Shown here one piece after another: positions 53,206 to 53,635 of a stretch of 53,635 bases of DNA (position 1 is its first letter; each line of letters opens with the position of its first letter). The position numbers and the translations under genes were made by a program. The notes below the pieces were generated by a model. The model was not told where the DNA came from, made no database searches, and worked only from the letters and a program-made list of their open reading frames with translations. Origin of the DNA: Streptomyces turgidiscabies Car8 (GTDB lineage Bacteria; Actinomycetota; Actinomycetes; Streptomycetales; Streptomycetaceae); contig NZ_AEJB01000106.1 in the NCBI RefSeq assembly GCF_000331005.1, positions 1 through 53,635 on the forward strand, in the 5' to 3' direction.

Positions 53206-53334
53206 GTGGGGTCGGCGTTCGCGTTCCGGGTCACGGGACGGCCGGCGTGGCTGATCGCGGCCTCGCTGATCGGCGCCGCCGTGTCCGTCGGCTTCCACCT
53301 CGCCTTCGTCCGGCTGCACCGGAAGACCGCGTGA
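53206..53334 (+). pseudogene. Short remnant of a membrane protein gene
   Basis: A 42-codon frame from GTG 53206 with one membrane segment and a basic end (WLIAASLIGAAVSVGFHLAFVRLHRKTA). A stop at 53188 cuts off any upstream part, and its TGA overlaps the next start (GTGA). It looks like the 3' end of a longer membrane protein, or a tiny real gene coupled to the regulator. Confidence 0.4.
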
Positions 53335-53635
53335 GCGCCGAGGCCGACGACGGGCCGGCGGGTTTCGACGCCACCATCCACGCCCCGAACCGGCTGCGCG
53401 TCTGCGCCCTGCTGGACGCGGCGGGCGAGGCGGAGTTCGGCCTGGTCCAGAAGCAACTCGCCCTCTCCGCCTCCGTGTTGAGCAAGCACGTCACCGTCCT
53501 GATGGACGCAGGCTACGTCGAGCAGCGCAAGGCCGTCCGCGACACCCGCCAACGCGTATGGCTCCACCTGACCGACCGAGGCCGCGCCGCGTACCGGGGC
53601 CACCTGGCTGCACTGCGGGCGATCGTGGGACCGTC
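53331..53635 (+). CDS. Winged-helix transcriptional regulator (partial)
   Basis: GTG 53331 opens a frame that runs off the right edge (101 codons seen). It is a MarR/ArsR-like winged helix: FDATIHAPNRLRVCALLDAAG, FGLVQKQLALSASVLSKHVTVLMDAGYVEQRK, then the wing and TDRGRAAYRGHLAAL. Such short regulators are common partners of small membrane proteins in Streptomyces, matching the overlapping frame upstream. Confidence 0.8.
   Translation, partial: MSAEADDGPAGFDATIHAPNRLRVCALLDAAGEAEFGLVQKQLALSASVLSKHVTVLMDAGYVEQRKAVRDTRQRVWLHLTDRGRAAYRGHLAALRAIVGP

Overview
The window is about 53.6 kb of very GC-rich DNA and is almost certainly a Streptomyces chromosome segment or a very close relative. Supporting signs are the codon usage, frequent GTG starts, ATGA/GTGA gene overlaps, a fabD-fabH-acpP-fabF cluster preceded by a PucR-type FasR-like regulator, an XRE/DUF397/ATPase trio, DUF3145, DUF4429 and DUF1023 proteins, and dispersed GGGGCGCGGGGAACTGCGCG-type intergenic repeats. 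I see no rRNA, tRNA or CRISPR array.

Layout. (1) 1-4.1 kb: secreted intradiol dioxygenase-like protein, a lipoprotein, a whiJ/abaA-like regulatory trio and a small TTA-containing membrane protein. (2) 4.3-6.0 kb: PLP aminotransferase with a Met/Gln/Pro-rich tail. (3) 6.2-21.4 kb: a large sugar locus. The minus strand carries an enolase-superfamily sugar-acid dehydratase, a zinc dehydrogenase, a U32-like barrel protein, a ChvE-MmsA-MmsB sugar ABC transporter and a galactose mutarotase. The plus strand carries a LacI regulator and a four-gene YtfQ-YtfR-YtfT-YjfF-like (galactofuranose-type) ABC transporter whose binding-protein gene has a one-base frameshift exactly at its lipobox. The leaders of this locus hold a near-ideal lac-type operator, shared short motifs, a possible leader peptide with a hairpin, and four different short tandem repeats.

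(4) 21.6-37.2 kb: zinc-ribbon membrane protein, tannase-like esterase, MarR regulator with divergent CurA-like reductase, a serine hydrolase pseudogene interrupted by a 276-bp IS605/TnpB-end element, secreted M14 carboxypeptidase, EI24 membrane protein, secreted C15-like protein with Cys replaced by Ser, TetR regulator with divergent GH3 beta-glucosidase, a second mutarotase and an SGNH lipoprotein. (5) 37.5-43.1 kb: DUF3145 and the type II fatty-acid synthase operon (FasR-like regulator, FabD, FabH, AcpP, FabF) with intra-operon hairpins around acpP. (6) 43.2-53.6 kb: pirin, serine hydrolase, GNAT, MerR plus aldo/keto reductase operon, DUF4429-SHOCT protein, DUF1023 hydrolase, TetR plus DHA2 efflux pump, DUF4190, potassium channel, and a partial winged-helix regulator at the right edge.

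How it works together. The central sugar locus reads as a galactose/galactofuranose (or related aldose) uptake and oxidation module: two uptake systems, a mutarotase to interconvert anomers, a dehydrogenase and a sugar-acid dehydratase, under a LacI repressor and probably a second regulator. The fab operon is the housekeeping fatty-acid initiation/elongation machinery. Coordinates, repeats, frameshifts and motifs are read directly from sequence; substrate assignments are family-based inference.
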